The notes below the pieces were generated by a model, which was given only the letters and a program-made list of their open reading frames with translations, was not told where the DNA came from and did no database searches. Shown here in pieces: positions 51,640-59,714 of a DNA stretch of 64,000 nt (position 1 is the first letter of the stretch; the number at the start of each line of letters is the position of its first letter). A program made the position numbers and the translations under genes. The DNA is from JAIBJN01 sp963847985 (GTDB lineage Bacteria > Actinomycetota > Thermoleophilia > Gaiellales > Gaiellaceae). The stretch is taken from assembly GCA_963847985.1 (NCBI GenBank), contig CAWKBS010000008.1, positions 62,001 to 126,000 of the forward strand, read 5' to 3'.

Positions 51640-52268
51640 GCCGGCCTCCCTTCGAGACCGCCCACCTCGACGACCTCGACCGCTTCAGCGGGGAGTTCGA
51701 CACGATCCCGGTGCGGATCCCGTTCGGGATCTCAGCGTTCGGAGTGAACGCGTACGCTGCGCGCGAAGCCGGCGGCCAGATCATCGAGGAGCACGACGAG
51801 CTCGGCGCCGGCGCGGGCAGGCACGAGGAGCTCTACGTCGTGCTCACCGGGCGGGCGACGTTCACCGTGGCCGGGACGGAGCTCGATGCTCCGACCGGGA
51901 CGCTGGTCTTCGTCCGCGACCCGGCCACCCGCAGGGCCGCCGTCGCCGCCGAGCCGGAGACGGCTGTCCTCGTCGTCGGCGGGACCGTCGGCAAGGCGTT
52001 CGTGCCGTCGCCGTGGGAGTCGTGGCTCGAGGCGCGGCCCTTCTACGACGCGAAGGACTACGAGCCCGCCGCCGCCATCCTGTCGACTGCGCTCGCGGCG
52101 CACCCGGACAATCCTCACGTCCTCTACAACCTCGCCTGCTGCGAGGCGCTCGCCGGTCGCCGGGACGAGGCCGTCGCCCACATCACCCGGGCCATGGAGC
52201 TCGATCCGCGGACGCGCGACTGGGCCGCGGGGGACTCCGACCTCGACTCGATCAGAGACGCGCTCTAG
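51636..52268 (+). CDS. Cupin-TPR fusion protein
   Basis: A 210-residue protein. Residues ~25-115 are a cupin barrel (EEHDELGAGAGRHEELYVVL, TGRATFTVAGTELDAPTGTL), with GxxHEE supplying possible metal ligands. Residues ~130-200 hold TPR helices (YEPAAAILSTALAAHPDNPH, LYNLACCEALAGRRDEAVAH, ITRAMELDPRTRDWAAGDSD). GTGA overlap with the aminotransferase gene implies coupled translation. Likely a small-ligand sensor or scaffold; substrate unknown. Confidence 0.78.
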   Translation: MSRPPFETAHLDDLDRFSGEFDTIPVRIPFGISAFGVNAYAAREAGGQIIEEHDELGAGAGRHEELYVVLTGRATFTVAGTELDAPTGTLVFVRDPATRRAAVAAEPETAVLVVGGTVGKAFVPSPWESWLEARPFYDAKDYEPAAAILSTALAAHPDNPHVLYNLACCEALAGRRDEAVAHITRAMELDPRTRDWAAGDSDLDSIRDAL

Positions 52269-52441
52269 GCGGCGGCGTGCGCGCGCTCCGGGGGCCGCGC
52301 GACGAGCGGCGCCTGTGCCGGCGGCTCGAGCCTGGCGGCCTTGGCCGACCTGAAGGTCGGGCACGGGCCGTCCGCCAGGGCGCAGAGCGCCGCTTGGCGG
52401 AAAAAGCAGTCTTTGCAGGTAATTTGTCGCCGCTTCGCCAT
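52265..52441 (-). CDS. 58-residue Cys4 micro-protein
   Basis: ATG 52441 to TAG 52265. Starts MAKRRQITCKDCFFRQAALC, then ALADGPCPTFR, giving C-x2-C-x7-C-x6-C, a likely zinc or iron-sulfur knuckle; the tail is Ala/Pro/Arg-rich. A convincing promoter (TTAACG, 17 bp, TAAGAT) is positioned upstream. Its stop overlaps the last bases of the convergent cupin-TPR gene. Small actinobacterial proteins with this Cys layout are known to me only as hypotheticals. Confidence 0.68.
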   Translation of the reverse strand: MAKRRQITCKDCFFRQAALCALADGPCPTFRSAKAARLEPPAQAPLVARPPERAHAAA

Positions 52442-52456
52442 CGCCGAGGGTTGACC

Positions 52457-52485
52457 ATCTTATGGCCGCGGCCCCCCGCCGTTAA
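52457..52485 (-). promoter_or_regulatory. Promoter of Cys4 micro-protein
   Basis: On the minus strand TTAACG (52480-52485), 17-bp spacer, TAAGAT (52457-52462), 15 nt before the ATG. Confidence 0.6.
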
Positions 52486-52551
52486 GCGTTGCCGCCACGA
52501 AAAACACGCAATTTCCGCAGGCTTCCGCCGGAGCGTTGACGAGGCTGAAAA

Positions 52552-53544
52552 CTAGTTCTCGCGGAGGACCGCGAGCGCCTCGTCGAACGTCGAGACCGGG
52601 ACGACGCGAAGGTCGTCGACCGCGTCCTTCGCCTCCTCGAAGTTCGCGTCCGGGACGATGAAGATGTCGGCGCCGGCGTCCCGCGCCCCGATCACCTTCT
52701 GCTTGATGCCGCCGATCGGGAGAACGGCGCCGTCCAGCCCGAGCGCGCCGGTGACGACCACCGTGCGGTCGCGGGTGAGGTCCTCGTCGCCGAGCTCGTC
52801 GACGATGTCGAGCGCGAAGGCCAACCCGGCCGAAGGCCCTCCGATGCCGCCCGCGTCGATCTCGACGTCGAGGGGAAACTCGAAGTCCTCCGCGTTCTCG
52901 ATCTGCACGCCCATGACCGCCCGCTCCGGATCGTCCTCGGCCGCGCGCGTCGGCACGGTGAGCTCCAGGGGCTTGTCCTCCCGCTCGACGGTCAGCTCGA
53001 CGCTGTCGCCGGGCTCCACCTCGGCGAAGACGGCCTGCAGCTCGTCGGTCGTCATGGTGTCCTCGCCGTTCGCCTCGATGATGAGGTCGCCGACCTGGAG
53101 CATGCCGTCGGCGGGCGAATCGGGGACGACCAGCGTGACCTCGACGCCGGCCGGCGTCACCTCGACCTCGCGGCCCAGCTCCTCCAGGGCGACGGCGATG
53201 GCGACGAGCTGGGAGCGGGACATGTCGTTCAGGCTGGAGCGGCGCCGCTGACGGTCGCTGACTCCCGCAGGGTTGAGAATCTCCTCCGGTAGGAGGGAGG
53301 CCCCCTCGTGGATCCCCGGGTAGATCCGCTCGAGCAGGTTCGCGCGGCCGATCCGGACGTCGACCATGTAGATGCCGCTGCGACCCTCGTCGGGCTCCTC
53401 GCCCGGGATGCTCACGAGCGGGTCCGTCGGCCGTGCCCGGTCCGGAAGGACGATGTAGTGGTCGGACGGTATCCAGGTGAGCGCGAGCCCGGCCACCGCG
53501 ACCAGCAGGACCAGCGAGAGCAGGATGGCGAGGCGACGGCGCAC
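52552..53544 (-). CDS. Membrane-anchored PDZ / Lon-like (S16) protease
   Basis: A 330-residue YlbL-type protein: N-terminal helix (ILLSLVLLVAVAGLALTW), a PDZ domain (~125-200: VTLVVPDSPADGMLQVGDLI) and a Lon proteolytic domain (~220-330) with the dyad Ser in GGIGGPSAGLAFALD and Lys in LPIGGIKQKVIGARDAG. It has no AAA ATPase, so it probably cleaves unfolded or tethered extracytoplasmic substrates. GTG 53544 with TACGAT ending 6 nt upstream. Converges on the Cys4 gene's upstream side. Confidence 0.9.
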   Translation of the reverse strand: MRRRLAILLSLVLLVAVAGLALTWIPSDHYIVLPDRARPTDPLVSIPGEEPDEGRSGIYMVDVRIGRANLLERIYPGIHEGASLLPEEILNPAGVSDRQRRRSSLNDMSRSQLVAIAVALEELGREVEVTPAGVEVTLVVPDSPADGMLQVGDLIIEANGEDTMTTDELQAVFAEVEPGDSVELTVEREDKPLELTVPTRAAEDDPERAVMGVQIENAEDFEFPLDVEIDAGGIGGPSAGLAFALDIVDELGDEDLTRDRTVVVTGALGLDGAVLPIGGIKQKVIGARDAGADIFIVPDANFEEAKDAVDDLRVVPVSTFDEALAVLREN

Positions 53545-53550
53545 GCAGCG

Positions 53551-53556
53551 ATCGTA
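53551..53556 (-). promoter_or_regulatory. -10 element of Lon-like protease gene
   Basis: TACGAT, 6 nt before the GTG at 53544. Confidence 0.5.
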
Positions 53557-53596
53557 GCCCCGCGGTTCGGCGCTCCGGCGCCGTCTTAGAGACTTC

Positions 53597-54520
53597 TTAG
53601 CTCGTCAGCACCGAAACGACGTCGCGCACGGCGGCGGCGGACTCGTTCAGAGAGGCCTGCTCGGCGTCGGTCAGGTCGAGCTCGACGATCTCCTCGATTC
53701 CGGCCGCGCCGAGCTTGACCGGGACGCCCATGTAGAGGTCGTCGATTCCGTACTCCCCCTGGAGAAGCGCCGTGCAGGGGAGGACGCGCTTCTGGTCGAG
53801 CATCACCGCGTCCACCATCTGCGCCGCCGCGGCGCCGGGCGCGTACCACGCCGAGGTGCCGAGCAGCTCGACGACCTCGCCGCCGCCCTTCCGCGTGCGC
53901 TCGACCATCGCCTCGATCGCCTCGGCCGAGGCGAGCTTGGTCAGCGGCACGCCGCCCACGGTCGTCGCCGAGACGACCGGCACCATCTGGTCGCCGTGGC
54001 CGCCGAGGACCATCGCGGTCACGTCCTTGGCGGAGGCCCCGGTCTCCCAGGCGATGAAGGCGCTGAAGCGCGCGGTGTCGAGGATCCCCGCCATGCCGAA
54101 CACGCGCTCGCGCGGCCAGCCGGACGCCGTCTTGGCCACGTGGCACATGGCGTCGAGCGGGTTCGAGACGACGATCAGGATCGCCTCGGGGGAGTGCTCG
54201 ATCGCCTCGCGCGTCACCGAGCCGACGATGGCCTCGTTCGTCGTCACGAGGTCGTCGCGGCTCATCCCCGGCTTGCGCGGCAGGCCCGCGGTGACGACGA
54301 CGACGTCGGAGCCGGCCGTCTCGTCGTAGCTGTTCGAGCCGGTGATCGCCGGCTCGTAGCCGAGCACCGGCGCTGCCTCGTTGAGGTCGAGCGCCTTCCC
54401 CTGCGGGAGCCCCTCCTTGATGTCGACGAGGACGACGTCCGCGTAGTCGCGCCGCGCGATCTCCTGCGCGGCGGTGGCGCCCACGTTCCCCGCTCCGACG
54501 ACCGTCACCTTCCGTCTCAC
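53597..54520 (-). CDS. mdh: Malate dehydrogenase (LDH-like)
   Basis: NAD-dependent malate/oxaloacetate enzyme, 307 residues. Rossmann VRRKVTVVGAGNVGATAAQE, acidic Asp in VVLVDIKEGLPQGKALDL (NAD preference), the substrate loop GLPRKPGMSRDDL (Arg typical of MDH), VSNPLDAMCHVA and catalytic His in VLGGHGDQMVPV. GTG 54520 overlaps the icd stop (GTGA), forming an icd-mdh operon. Confidence 0.94.
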   Translation of the reverse strand: MRRKVTVVGAGNVGATAAQEIARRDYADVVLVDIKEGLPQGKALDLNEAAPVLGYEPAITGSNSYDETAGSDVVVVTAGLPRKPGMSRDDLVTTNEAIVGSVTREAIEHSPEAILIVVSNPLDAMCHVAKTASGWPRERVFGMAGILDTARFSAFIAWETGASAKDVTAMVLGGHGDQMVPVVSATTVGGVPLTKLASAEAIEAMVERTRKGGGEVVELLGTSAWYAPGAAAAQMVDAVMLDQKRVLPCTALLQGEYGIDDLYMGVPVKLGAAGIEEIVELDLTDAEQASLNESAAAVRDVVSVLTS

Positions 54521-55608
54521 ACCCGCACTCCCATCCTGTCGATGATCGCGTCCGCGACCTGGCTCGTCCCGACGGCGGTCGGGTCGTCCCGGTGCGGCTT
54601 CATGTCGTAGGTGACCGACTTCCCCTCGGCGATCACCGCGGCGATCGCCTCTTCGAGCCTGTCGGCCGCCGCGCGCTCGTCCAGATGGCGCAGCATCATC
54701 ACGCCGGAGAGCATCATCGCCATCGGGTTCACGCGGTTCTGGCCCGTGTACTTCGGCGCCGAGCCGTGGGTCGGCTCGAAGACCGCGGCGTGCGTGCCGA
54801 AGTTGCCGCCGGGGGCGAGCCCGAGGCCGCCGATCAGGCCGGCGCAGAGGTCGGAGACGATGTCGCCATAGAGGTTGGGGCAGACGAGGACGTCGTACTC
54901 CTCGGGCCGCTGCACGAGCTGCATCGAGAGGTTGTCGACGATCTTGTCCTCGAACTCGATGTCCTCGTTCTCGGCCGCCACCTCGCGCGCGACACGGAGG
55001 TAGAGGCCGTCCGTGAACTTCATGATGTTCGCCTTGTGGACGGCCGTGACCTTGCCGCGGCCGTTCTTGCGCGCGTAGTCGAAGGCGAACTGGACGATCC
55101 GGCGCGTGCCGCTCACCGAGATCGGCTTCAACGAGATGCCCGAGTCCGGGCGGATGGCCCCGAGGCCGTGCTGGCCGACCCACTCGATCAGCTCGGCGGT
55201 CTCCTCCGAGCCGTCCTCGAGCTCGATGCCGGCGTAGAGGTCCTCCGTGTTCTCGCGGATCACCACGAGGTCGACCGTGTCGTAGCGCGAGCGGACGCCC
55301 GGGTAGCTCTTGCACGGGCGGACCTGGCCGTAGAGGTCGAGGCTCTTGCGCAGAGCGACGTTGACGGAGCGGAAGCCGGTGCCGACCGGCGTCGTGATCG
55401 GGCCCTTGATGGCCACGCCGTTGCGCTTGATCGACTCGAGCACGGTGTCGGGGAGCGGGTTGCCGCCGTAGCGCTCCATCACGTCCGCACCGGCCTCCTG
55501 GACGTCCCAGTCGAGCTCGACGCCGGTCGCCTCGAGGACGCGGCGGGTTGCCTCGGCGATCTCGGGCCCCGTCCCGTCGCCGGGGATGAAGGTGACGCGG
55601 TGCGGCAT
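54517..55608 (-). CDS. NAD(P)-dependent isocitrate dehydrogenase-type enzyme
   Basis: A 363-residue beta-decarboxylating dehydrogenase. VTFIPGDGTGPEIAEATRRV, substrate Ser/Arg region TGFRSVNVALRKSLDLYGQV and RPCKSYPGVRSRYD, VVIRENTEDLYAGIE, KANIMKFTDGLYL and NLYGDIVSDLCAGLIGGLGL. The size and ENTEDLYAG fit the NAD-type, HICDH-like isocitrate dehydrogenases; isopropylmalate is less likely in this TCA context. ATG 55608, divergent from citrate synthase. The last codon overlaps mdh. Confidence 0.88.
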   Translation of the reverse strand: MPHRVTFIPGDGTGPEIAEATRRVLEATGVELDWDVQEAGADVMERYGGNPLPDTVLESIKRNGVAIKGPITTPVGTGFRSVNVALRKSLDLYGQVRPCKSYPGVRSRYDTVDLVVIRENTEDLYAGIELEDGSEETAELIEWVGQHGLGAIRPDSGISLKPISVSGTRRIVQFAFDYARKNGRGKVTAVHKANIMKFTDGLYLRVAREVAAENEDIEFEDKIVDNLSMQLVQRPEEYDVLVCPNLYGDIVSDLCAGLIGGLGLAPGGNFGTHAAVFEPTHGSAPKYTGQNRVNPMAMMLSGVMMLRHLDERAAADRLEEAIAAVIAEGKSVTYDMKPHRDDPTAVGTSQVADAIIDRMGVRV

Positions 55609-55619
55609 GGGCGCGGGCA

Positions 55620-55625
55620 ATTCTA
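55620..55625 (-). promoter_or_regulatory. -10 element of isocitrate dehydrogenase gene
   Basis: TAGAAT, 11 nt before the ATG at 55608. Confidence 0.35.
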
Positions 55626-55680
55626 CGAACTCCCGCAGGCTGCGGCCGTCCGATACCGTGCCGCTGACACGGAAGGAGCC

Positions 55681-56760
55681 ATGAACGACGATTTCAAGCC
55701 AGGGCTCGAGGGCATCGTCGCCGTCGAGACCGAGATCGCCGAGCCGGACCGCGAAGGGGGTGCGCTCCGCTACCGCGGAGTCGACATCGAGGAGCTGGTC
55801 GGCCACCACCCCTACGAGAACGTCTGGGGGCTGCTCGTCGACGACGATCTGAGCTCGACGATGCCGGATCCGGAGCCGTACGAGCCCACCGGCCTGACCG
55901 GAAACGCCCCGGCGGACCTCCAGGCCGAGACGGCGCGCCTGGCGGGCGCGTGGGGGCTCGGCAAGATGAACGAGATCTCGGACGAGCAGGCCCGGAAGGA
56001 CCTGGGCCGCCTGTCCGCGCAGATGATGTCGATCGTGGCCCGCTCGGCCCGTGTCGCCGACGGCCTCGGCGACACGATTCCGGACGAGGTGGTCGCGCGC
56101 GGCTCCACGGCGGCGGAGAAGTTCCTCCTGCGCTGGCGCGGCGAGGCCGACCCGCGTCACGTGAAGGCGATCGACACGTACTGGATCTGCACCGCCGAGC
56201 ACGGGCTGAACGCGTCGACGTTCACTGCGCGCGTGGTCGCCTCGACCGGCGCCGATTCCGGCGCGGCGCTCTCGGCTGCGGTGGGCGCGCTCTCCGGGCC
56301 GCTGCACGGCGGCGCCCCCGCCTATGTGAAGCCGATGCTCGAGGAGGCGGCGGCCCTGGGGGACGCCGAGGCCTGGGTACGGGACGCGCTCGCCAGCGGG
56401 AAGCGGATCATGGGCTTCGGGCACCGCGTCTACCGGGCGGAGGACCCGCGCTCGCGCATCCTCAAGCGGACCGCGATCGAGCTCGGGTCGCCGTTCGTCG
56501 ACGTTGCGCAGGAGCTCGAGACCGCCGCGCTCGCCGCGCTCCAGGAGCGGCATCCCGAGCGCGTCCTCGCCACGAACGTCGAGTACTACTCGGCCGTCGT
56601 GCTCGACATCGCCGAGATCCCGCCGCCGCTCGCGCCCGCCATGTTCGCGTGCTCGCGCGTCGCCGGCTGGTCGGCGCACATCCTCGAGCAGAAGCGGACG
56701 GGAAAGCTGTTCCGGCCGTCCGCCCGCTACGTCGGCCCCGCGGCCCGCTCCTTCGCGTGA
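55681..56760 (+). CDS. Citrate synthase family protein
   Basis: Condenses acetyl-CoA (or a related acyl-CoA) with oxaloacetate. 359 residues, short type II-like form. LEGIVAVETEIAEPD, LRYRGVDIEEL, catalytic His in AEHGLNASTFTARV, GPLHGGAPAYVKPML, IMGFGHRVYRAEDPRS (second His) and KRTGKLFRPSARYVGP. 2-Methylcitrate synthase is possible for this branch, given the propionyl-CoA genes nearby. ATG follows GGAAGGAG. Overlaps the HEAT gene by GTGA. Confidence 0.92.
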   Translation: MNDDFKPGLEGIVAVETEIAEPDREGGALRYRGVDIEELVGHHPYENVWGLLVDDDLSSTMPDPEPYEPTGLTGNAPADLQAETARLAGAWGLGKMNEISDEQARKDLGRLSAQMMSIVARSARVADGLGDTIPDEVVARGSTAAEKFLLRWRGEADPRHVKAIDTYWICTAEHGLNASTFTARVVASTGADSGAALSAAVGALSGPLHGGAPAYVKPMLEEAAALGDAEAWVRDALASGKRIMGFGHRVYRAEDPRSRILKRTAIELGSPFVDVAQELETAALAALQERHPERVLATNVEYYSAVVLDIAEIPPPLAPAMFACSRVAGWSAHILEQKRTGKLFRPSARYVGPAARSFA

Positions 56761-57245
56761 CGCTGGCCGAGGCCGCCGCCCGCGCCGCCGAGCTGACCGA
56801 CGAGCGCGCGCTCGCCGACCTCCGCCGCGAGGTCGACGAGGACCTGGAAGCCGCCGCTCGCAGCCAGGACTACCGCGAGCGGGCGCTGGCGTACCGGGCG
56901 ATCGGCCAGCTGCGCTTCAACCAGAAGACCGAGCTCCTGCGCCGGGGGCTCGAAGACGTGAGCCCGGCCGCGCGCGGCTCGGCGCTCCTCTCCCTCGAGC
57001 TCATGTCGCGGACGCATCCCGGCGTCGTGAACGCCGTGCGCGGGACGCTGCACTCGCTCGCCAACGAGGATCCCAATCCCGCCGTCCGCCGGCTGGCGGT
57101 CCTCGCGCTGAAGAACGGCTCGCCGCAGCAGGACACGATCACGCTGCTCGCGCACCTCGCGCAGGAGAGCGACGACCGCAATCTCCAGGCTTCGGCGACA
57201 GCCGTGCACGACGCGTTGAAAAAGAAGGCCGCCGCTCGCGCTTGA
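56757..57245 (+). CDS. HEAT-repeat protein
   Basis: A 162-residue all-helical protein with HEAT-like repeats (RALAYRAIGQLRFNQKTELL, ARGSALLSLELMSRTHPGVV, AVRRLAVLALKNG, LQASATAVHDALKKKAAAR). GTG 56757 overlaps the citrate-synthase stop, so it is translated with it. It is probably a protein-interaction module; partner unknown. Followed by a hairpin in front of the carbonic-anhydrase gene. Confidence 0.75.
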   Translation: MTLAEAAARAAELTDERALADLRREVDEDLEAAARSQDYRERALAYRAIGQLRFNQKTELLRRGLEDVSPAARGSALLSLELMSRTHPGVVNAVRGTLHSLANEDPNPAVRRLAVLALKNGSPQQDTITLLAHLAQESDDRNLQASATAVHDALKKKAAARA

Positions 57246-57250
57246 CAGCG

Positions 57251-57297
57251 GTCGCTTCAGTTTGGGAAGCTTCCTGAGCTTCAAAAACTAAAGCGAC
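57251..57297 (+). terminator. Hairpin between HEAT and carbonic anhydrase genes
   Basis: GTCGCTT-C-AGTTT pairs with AAACT-A-AAGCGAC (12 bp, one mismatch); the loop contains the palindrome GGAAGCTTCC. Terminator of the upstream operon or leader structure. Confidence 0.5.
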
Positions 57298-57310
57298 ACG
57301 AGGGGGACAC

Positions 57311-57805
57311 ATGCCCGAGCGCGACATCCTGGTGGCGGCGAACGAGGCCTACGCGGACGACTTCTCGAAGGGCGACCTGCCGATGCCGCCCGGCCGGCAG
57401 CTCGCAATCGTCACGTGCATGGACGCGCGGCTCGACCCGGCGAAGTTCCTGGGTCTCGAGGAGGGCGACGCCCACGTCATCCGCAACGCCGGGGGCCTCG
57501 TCACCGAGGACGCCGTCCGCTCGCTCGTCATCTCGCACTGGCTGCTGGGCACGCAGGAAGTCGCCGTGCTCGCCCACACCGATTGCGGGATGCTCACGTT
57601 CTCGAACGGCGACCTGCAGGCGAAGCTCGAGTCCGAGGCCGGCGCGGACGCCTCCGACATCGACTTCCGTCCCTTCTCCGACCTCGAGGAGAGCGTGCGG
57701 GGGAGTCTGCGGACGATCCGCGAGTCGCCGTTGCTCCCGGACGGCTACGACTCGTCCGGCTGGATCTACGACGTCCGGAGCGGCCGGATCACCGAGGTCG
57801 TCTAG
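57311..57805 (+). CDS. Beta-class carbonic anhydrase (short)
   Basis: Interconverts CO2 and bicarbonate. 164 residues, the short beta-CA form. Zinc ligands: Cys in VTCMDARLDPAKF with the Asp-Arg dyad, and His/Cys in VLAHTDCGML. Ends GWIYDVRSGRITEVV, as in relatives. AGGGGGA before the ATG. Bicarbonate supply would serve the biotin carboxylase and PEP metabolism in the neighbourhood (inference). Confidence 0.93.
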   Translation: MPERDILVAANEAYADDFSKGDLPMPPGRQLAIVTCMDARLDPAKFLGLEEGDAHVIRNAGGLVTEDAVRSLVISHWLLGTQEVAVLAHTDCGMLTFSNGDLQAKLESEAGADASDIDFRPFSDLEESVRGSLRTIRESPLLPDGYDSSGWIYDVRSGRITEVV

Positions 57806-57814
57806 GCGAGTCGG

Positions 57815-58759
57815 CTAGGTGCCGCGCCGCGCGTGCGGGTGGGCCTCGAAGTAGGCCTCCCGCCGGCGGCGGTCGGAAACGTGCGTGTAGATCTCGGTCG
57901 TGCCCAGGTCGGCGTGGCCGAGCATCTCCTGGACGCTCCGCAGGTCCGCGCCGCCCTCGAGCAGGTGGGTGGCGAACGAGTGCCGGAGGAGGTGCGGGTG
58001 GACGCGCTCGGGCTCGAGCCCGGCCTTGCCCGCGAGCTTCCGGATGATGAGGAACGCGCCGGCGCGCGTGAGCGGTCCGCCCTGGGCGTTGAGGAAGAGC
58101 TCGGGCCGGTGGCGGCGGTCGAGGTACGGGCGGCCGCGCGACAGGTAGCGGCGCAGCGCCTCGACGGCCTGGCTTCCGAGCGGGACGACGCGCTCCTTGT
58201 CTCCCTTGCCGATGCAGCGGACGGAGCGCGTCTCGAGGTCGACGTCGCCCCGCTCCAGGCCGACGGCCTCGCTCACGCGCAGGCCGGCGCCGTAGAGCAG
58301 CTCGACGAGCGCGCGGTCGCGGCTGCTGCGCGGCGTCGTGCCGTTCGCTGCCGCGATCAGGCGCTCGACCTCGCCCAGCGAGAGCGAGCGCGGCAGCCGG
58401 TCCCGCCGGCGCGGGAGGTCGACCTCGGCGGCGGGATTGTCCGTGCGGACGCCGAGCGCGACCAGGTGGCGGTAGAAGGTGCGTGCGGCCGCGGCCCGCC
58501 TGGCCACCGAGCCCGGCGCCTGCCCGCGGGCCCGCAGGTCGGCCAGCCACGCCTCGATCTCCTCCGGGCTCGCATCTCCCGGCGGTCGACCGAGGTGCGC
58601 CGTGAGGTCGGCGAGGTCACGCCGGTAGGCGTCCACCGTGCGCGGCGCCCGTCGCGCGGCGAGGAGGGCGAGGAAACCGGCCACGGCCGGATCGGCCACG
58701 GCCAAGTGCCTGGCACCGGGACGTGGCTCCCGGGGACGGTCAGGCTCGCGGGTGGGCAC
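57815..58759 (-). CDS. xerD: Tyrosine recombinase XerD-like
   Basis: Site-specific recombinase, 314 residues. SAM-like N-terminal domain (FLALLAARRAPRTVDAYRRD), catalytic Arg in YGAGLRVSEAVGLE, Lys in IGKGDKERVVPLG, HxxR in HLLRHSFATHLLEGGADLRS, and the Tyr nucleophile in LGTTEIYTHVSDRRR. All catalytic residues are present. Chromosome dimer resolution is the likely role. Its start overlaps the stop of the second recombinase gene by 20 bp; such tight pairing of two Xer genes is unusual. Confidence 0.88.
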   Translation of the reverse strand: MPTREPDRPREPRPGARHLAVADPAVAGFLALLAARRAPRTVDAYRRDLADLTAHLGRPPGDASPEEIEAWLADLRARGQAPGSVARRAAAARTFYRHLVALGVRTDNPAAEVDLPRRRDRLPRSLSLGEVERLIAAANGTTPRSSRDRALVELLYGAGLRVSEAVGLERGDVDLETRSVRCIGKGDKERVVPLGSQAVEALRRYLSRGRPYLDRRHRPELFLNAQGGPLTRAGAFLIIRKLAGKAGLEPERVHPHLLRHSFATHLLEGGADLRSVQEMLGHADLGTTEIYTHVSDRRRREAYFEAHPHARRGT

Positions 58760-59591
58760 GGTCGTAGACCTTCCGGAGGCGTTTCGCGTCGACGTGGCTG
58801 TAGACCTGCGTCGTCGAGAGCGAGGAGTGGCCGAGGAGCTCCTGGATCGTCCTCAGGTCGGCCCCGCCCTCGAGGAGGTGCGTCGCGAACGCATGGCGGA
58901 GCCGGTGCGGGTTGGGCAGGAGCCGCCGCAGCGATGACGTGTCCAGCGGGCGTCCGCGCGCGGAGAGGAAGAGCGTGTTCTCGGCGCCGCGCGCCAGCTC
59001 CGGCCGGCCGCGCTCGAGGTACAGGCGCAGGCGGTAGGCGGCCTCCTCGCCGAGCGGGACGACGCGCTCCTTGCCGCCCTTCCCGCGCACGTGCACGAGC
59101 TCCTGCTCGAAGTCGACGTCGGCGAGGCTGAGGTCGACCGCCTCCTGGGCGCGGAGGCCGGCCGAGTAGACGAGCTCCAGAAGGGCGCGGTTCCTCAGGC
59201 CGAGCGCTCCGTCGCCGTCGACCTGCGCGAGGAGCGCGTCCGTCTCGGCAGGACGCGGGGCGTGGGGGAGCCGGCGTCGCCGTCGGCCGGAGACCGCCAG
59301 ATCGGGGACGCGGCTCGGCCCGAGCGTGGCGCGGAGGAACGAGCGAACCGCTGCCAGCTTCCGCGCCACCGTGGTCTGCGCCAGCTTGCGAGGGCTGCGG
59401 CCCGGGCGGTCGGCGCCGAGCTCTGCGGCGTAGGCGGCGAACGCGCCGGCGTCGAAGCGGTCGAGCGCGACGTGGTTCCTCTGGAGCCACAAGGCCAGCT
59501 CGTCGAGGTCCCGCCGGTACGCGCGCCGGGTGGCGTCCGAGAGCGCCTGGCTTCCCAGGAAACGGTCGATGGCGGCGCGCGTGTCCACCAC
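58740..59591 (-). CDS. xerC: Tyrosine recombinase XerC-like
   Basis: A 283-residue partner of the xerD product. N-terminal domain FLGSQALSDATRRAYRRDLD, catalytic Arg in YSAGLRAQEAVDLS, Lys in GKGGKERVVPLG, HxxR in PHRLRHAFATHLLEGGADLR and Tyr in LSTTQVYSHVDAKRL. GTG 59591 chosen as homology starts there; a longer frame runs antisense to the DUF2071 gene and is rejected. Upstream is a 71-bp nested hairpin. Confidence 0.88.
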   Translation of the reverse strand: MVDTRAAIDRFLGSQALSDATRRAYRRDLDELALWLQRNHVALDRFDAGAFAAYAAELGADRPGRSPRKLAQTTVARKLAAVRSFLRATLGPSRVPDLAVSGRRRRRLPHAPRPAETDALLAQVDGDGALGLRNRALLELVYSAGLRAQEAVDLSLADVDFEQELVHVRGKGGKERVVPLGEEAAYRLRLYLERGRPELARGAENTLFLSARGRPLDTSSLRRLLPNPHRLRHAFATHLLEGGADLRTIQELLGHSSLSTTQVYSHVDAKRLRKVYDRAHPRA

Positions 59592-59622
59592 GCGCAGTTC
59601 CGCCTCGCGCCTAGTGCTCCTT

Positions 59623-59693
59623 CCAGCAATCGCTGTCTCGGCTTCTGCTTCGCGCCGCGTGATCGCGGGGTAGAAGCAGGCATCGATTGCTGG
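59623..59693. repeat. 71-bp nested palindrome upstream of xerC
   Basis: Three nested pairings: CCAGCAATCG/CGATTGCTGG, CTGCTTC/GAAGCAG and CCGCG/CGCGG, with a TGAT loop at the centre (59660-59663). It fills the gap between divergent xerC and DUF2071 genes. Confidence 0.7.
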
Positions 59694-59714
59694 GCGGGGC
59701 CTAGGCTTCCTCCC

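Noticed and set aside
59623..59693. Integron attC site
   Set aside because: No integrase of IntI type, no conserved R/L core boxes (GTTRRRY) and only one copy; palindromic form alone is not enough.
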